DNA from: Oscillatoria princeps RMCB-10
GTDB lineage: Bacteria; Cyanobacteriota; Cyanobacteriia; Cyanobacteriales; Oscillatoriaceae
NCBI GenBank assembly: GCA_019359235.1
Contig: JAHHHT010000040.1
Span: 1-64,000 of the forward strand
Direction: 5' to 3'
DNA length: 64,000 nt
The position numbers and the translations under genes are program-made. Position 1 is the stretch's first letter; the number at the start of each line of letters is the position of its first letter. Under the pieces are notes generated by a model. It was not told the origin of the DNA, searched no databases, and was given only the letters and a program-made list of their open reading frames with translations. Shown in pieces: positions 63,625-64,000 of this stretch.

Positions 63625-64000
63625 ATGGCGAAACGTGTTCAGTTAGTTTTGAATCGGGATGTCAGCAAGCTGGGAAAAGCTGGCGACCTGGTTGAAGTCG
63701 CTCCCGGTTACGCTCGCAATTATTTGCTCCCCCAAGGGCTAGCCGTCCGCACCACCCCCGGCATTCTCAAGCAAGTCGAGCGGCGCAGAGAGCTGGAGCG
63801 CCAGCGGCTTCTCGAAGAAAAGCAACAAGCCGAAACTCGCAAGAAAGCCCTGGAAGCCGCCGGTCACTTCTTAATCCAAAAGCAAGTGGGCGAAAACGAG
63901 GCCATCTTCGGTACGGTGACGACTCAGGAAGTGGCAGACGTGATTCAGGCCACCACCAATCAGGAAATAGACCGGCGGGGCATTACCCTGCCCGATATTC
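63625..64000 (+). CDS. rplI: 50S ribosomal protein L9 (5' part)
   Basis: Starts [20 protein letters not shown] with the L9 N-domain motif [18 protein letters not shown], followed by the long connecting helix ([18 protein letters not shown]) and the start of the C-domain. 125 codons are in the window and the gene continues beyond its end; a full L9 is about 150 residues. Confidence 0.97.
   Translation, partial: MAKRVQLVLNRDVSKLGKAGDLVEVAPGYARNYLLPQGLAVRTTPGILKQVERRRELERQRLLEEKQQAETRKKALEAAGHFLIQKQVGENEAIFGTVTTQEVADVIQATTNQEIDRRGITLPDI

Noticed and set aside
1-64000. tRNA or rRNA genes
   Set aside because: No T-loop-like GGTTCGAATCC motif with flanking stems, and no rRNA-like stretch was noticed; a covariance-model scan would be decisive.

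Overview
The window looks like the chromosome of a filamentous cyanobacterium, probably of the Oscillatoriales type. Supporting genes are a PAM68-type photosystem II assembly factor, a CrtD-type carotenoid desaturase, a HetZ-related regulator, C5-pathway hemL, an SLH-domain porin, and proteins of the Npun_R2821/R2823 family. HIP1 octamers (GCGATCGC) recur, and many genes are flanked by short palindromic repeats of the kind that crowd large filamentous cyanobacterial genomes. No rRNA or tRNA gene was recognised.

Layout. 1-550 is repeat DNA: two perfect 110-bp units plus part of a third, then 14-bp and 8-bp tandem arrays. 0.7-15.2 kb is mostly housekeeping: a HetZ-related regulator, aroF, rpsO-PAM68, ruvA, two TPR proteins, an MFS transporter, hisIE, hemL, a Uma2-family protein, and a lysine 2,3-aminomutase next to an ATP-grasp ligase. 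15.3-18.8 kb carries a BlaI/BlaR1-like pair (PetR/PetP type) with a visible promoter-operator, and an SLH porin. 18.9-23.9 kb is a minus-strand run: two tandem ThiF/E1-like enzymes, a DUF441 membrane protein, an alpha/beta-hydrolase lipoprotein and an HMGL-type aldolase fused to a cupin. I do not recognise this run as a known pathway. murD follows.

26.4-29.3 kb is what remains of an acyl-processing biosynthetic cluster: an acyl-ACP-desaturase-like diiron protein, an AcpS-type phosphopantetheinyl transferase, a hot-dog thioesterase and a fatty acyl-AMP ligase. The ligase has lost most of its middle and is frameshifted at the junction. glyS follows. 32.2-39.4 kb holds four consecutive genes, each with a seven-repeat WD40 propeller: one fused to a Ser/Thr kinase, one lipoprotein and two secreted. 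The spacers between them hold MITE-like elements and one solitary CRISPR-like repeat.

39.7-54.5 kb contains an M16 peptidase, crtD, a large membrane protein built of helical repeats, hslO, a very tryptophan-rich small secreted protein, a pilin-like protein, the fossil of an ABC ATPase and a UbiB-family kinase. 54.7-62.0 kb is a minus-strand glycan cluster: three tandem Npun_R2821/R2823-type glycosyltransferases, a GT10-type transferase, an ABC exporter ending in a histidine-kinase dimerisation-like domain whose phospho-acceptor His is Tyr, and a GT4 transferase. The window ends with gloB and the start of rplI.

Three groups of genes seem to act together and deserve most attention: the ThiF-ThiF-aldolase/cupin run, the glycan-export cluster with the exporter/DHp fusion, and the decayed acyl-AMP ligase cluster.
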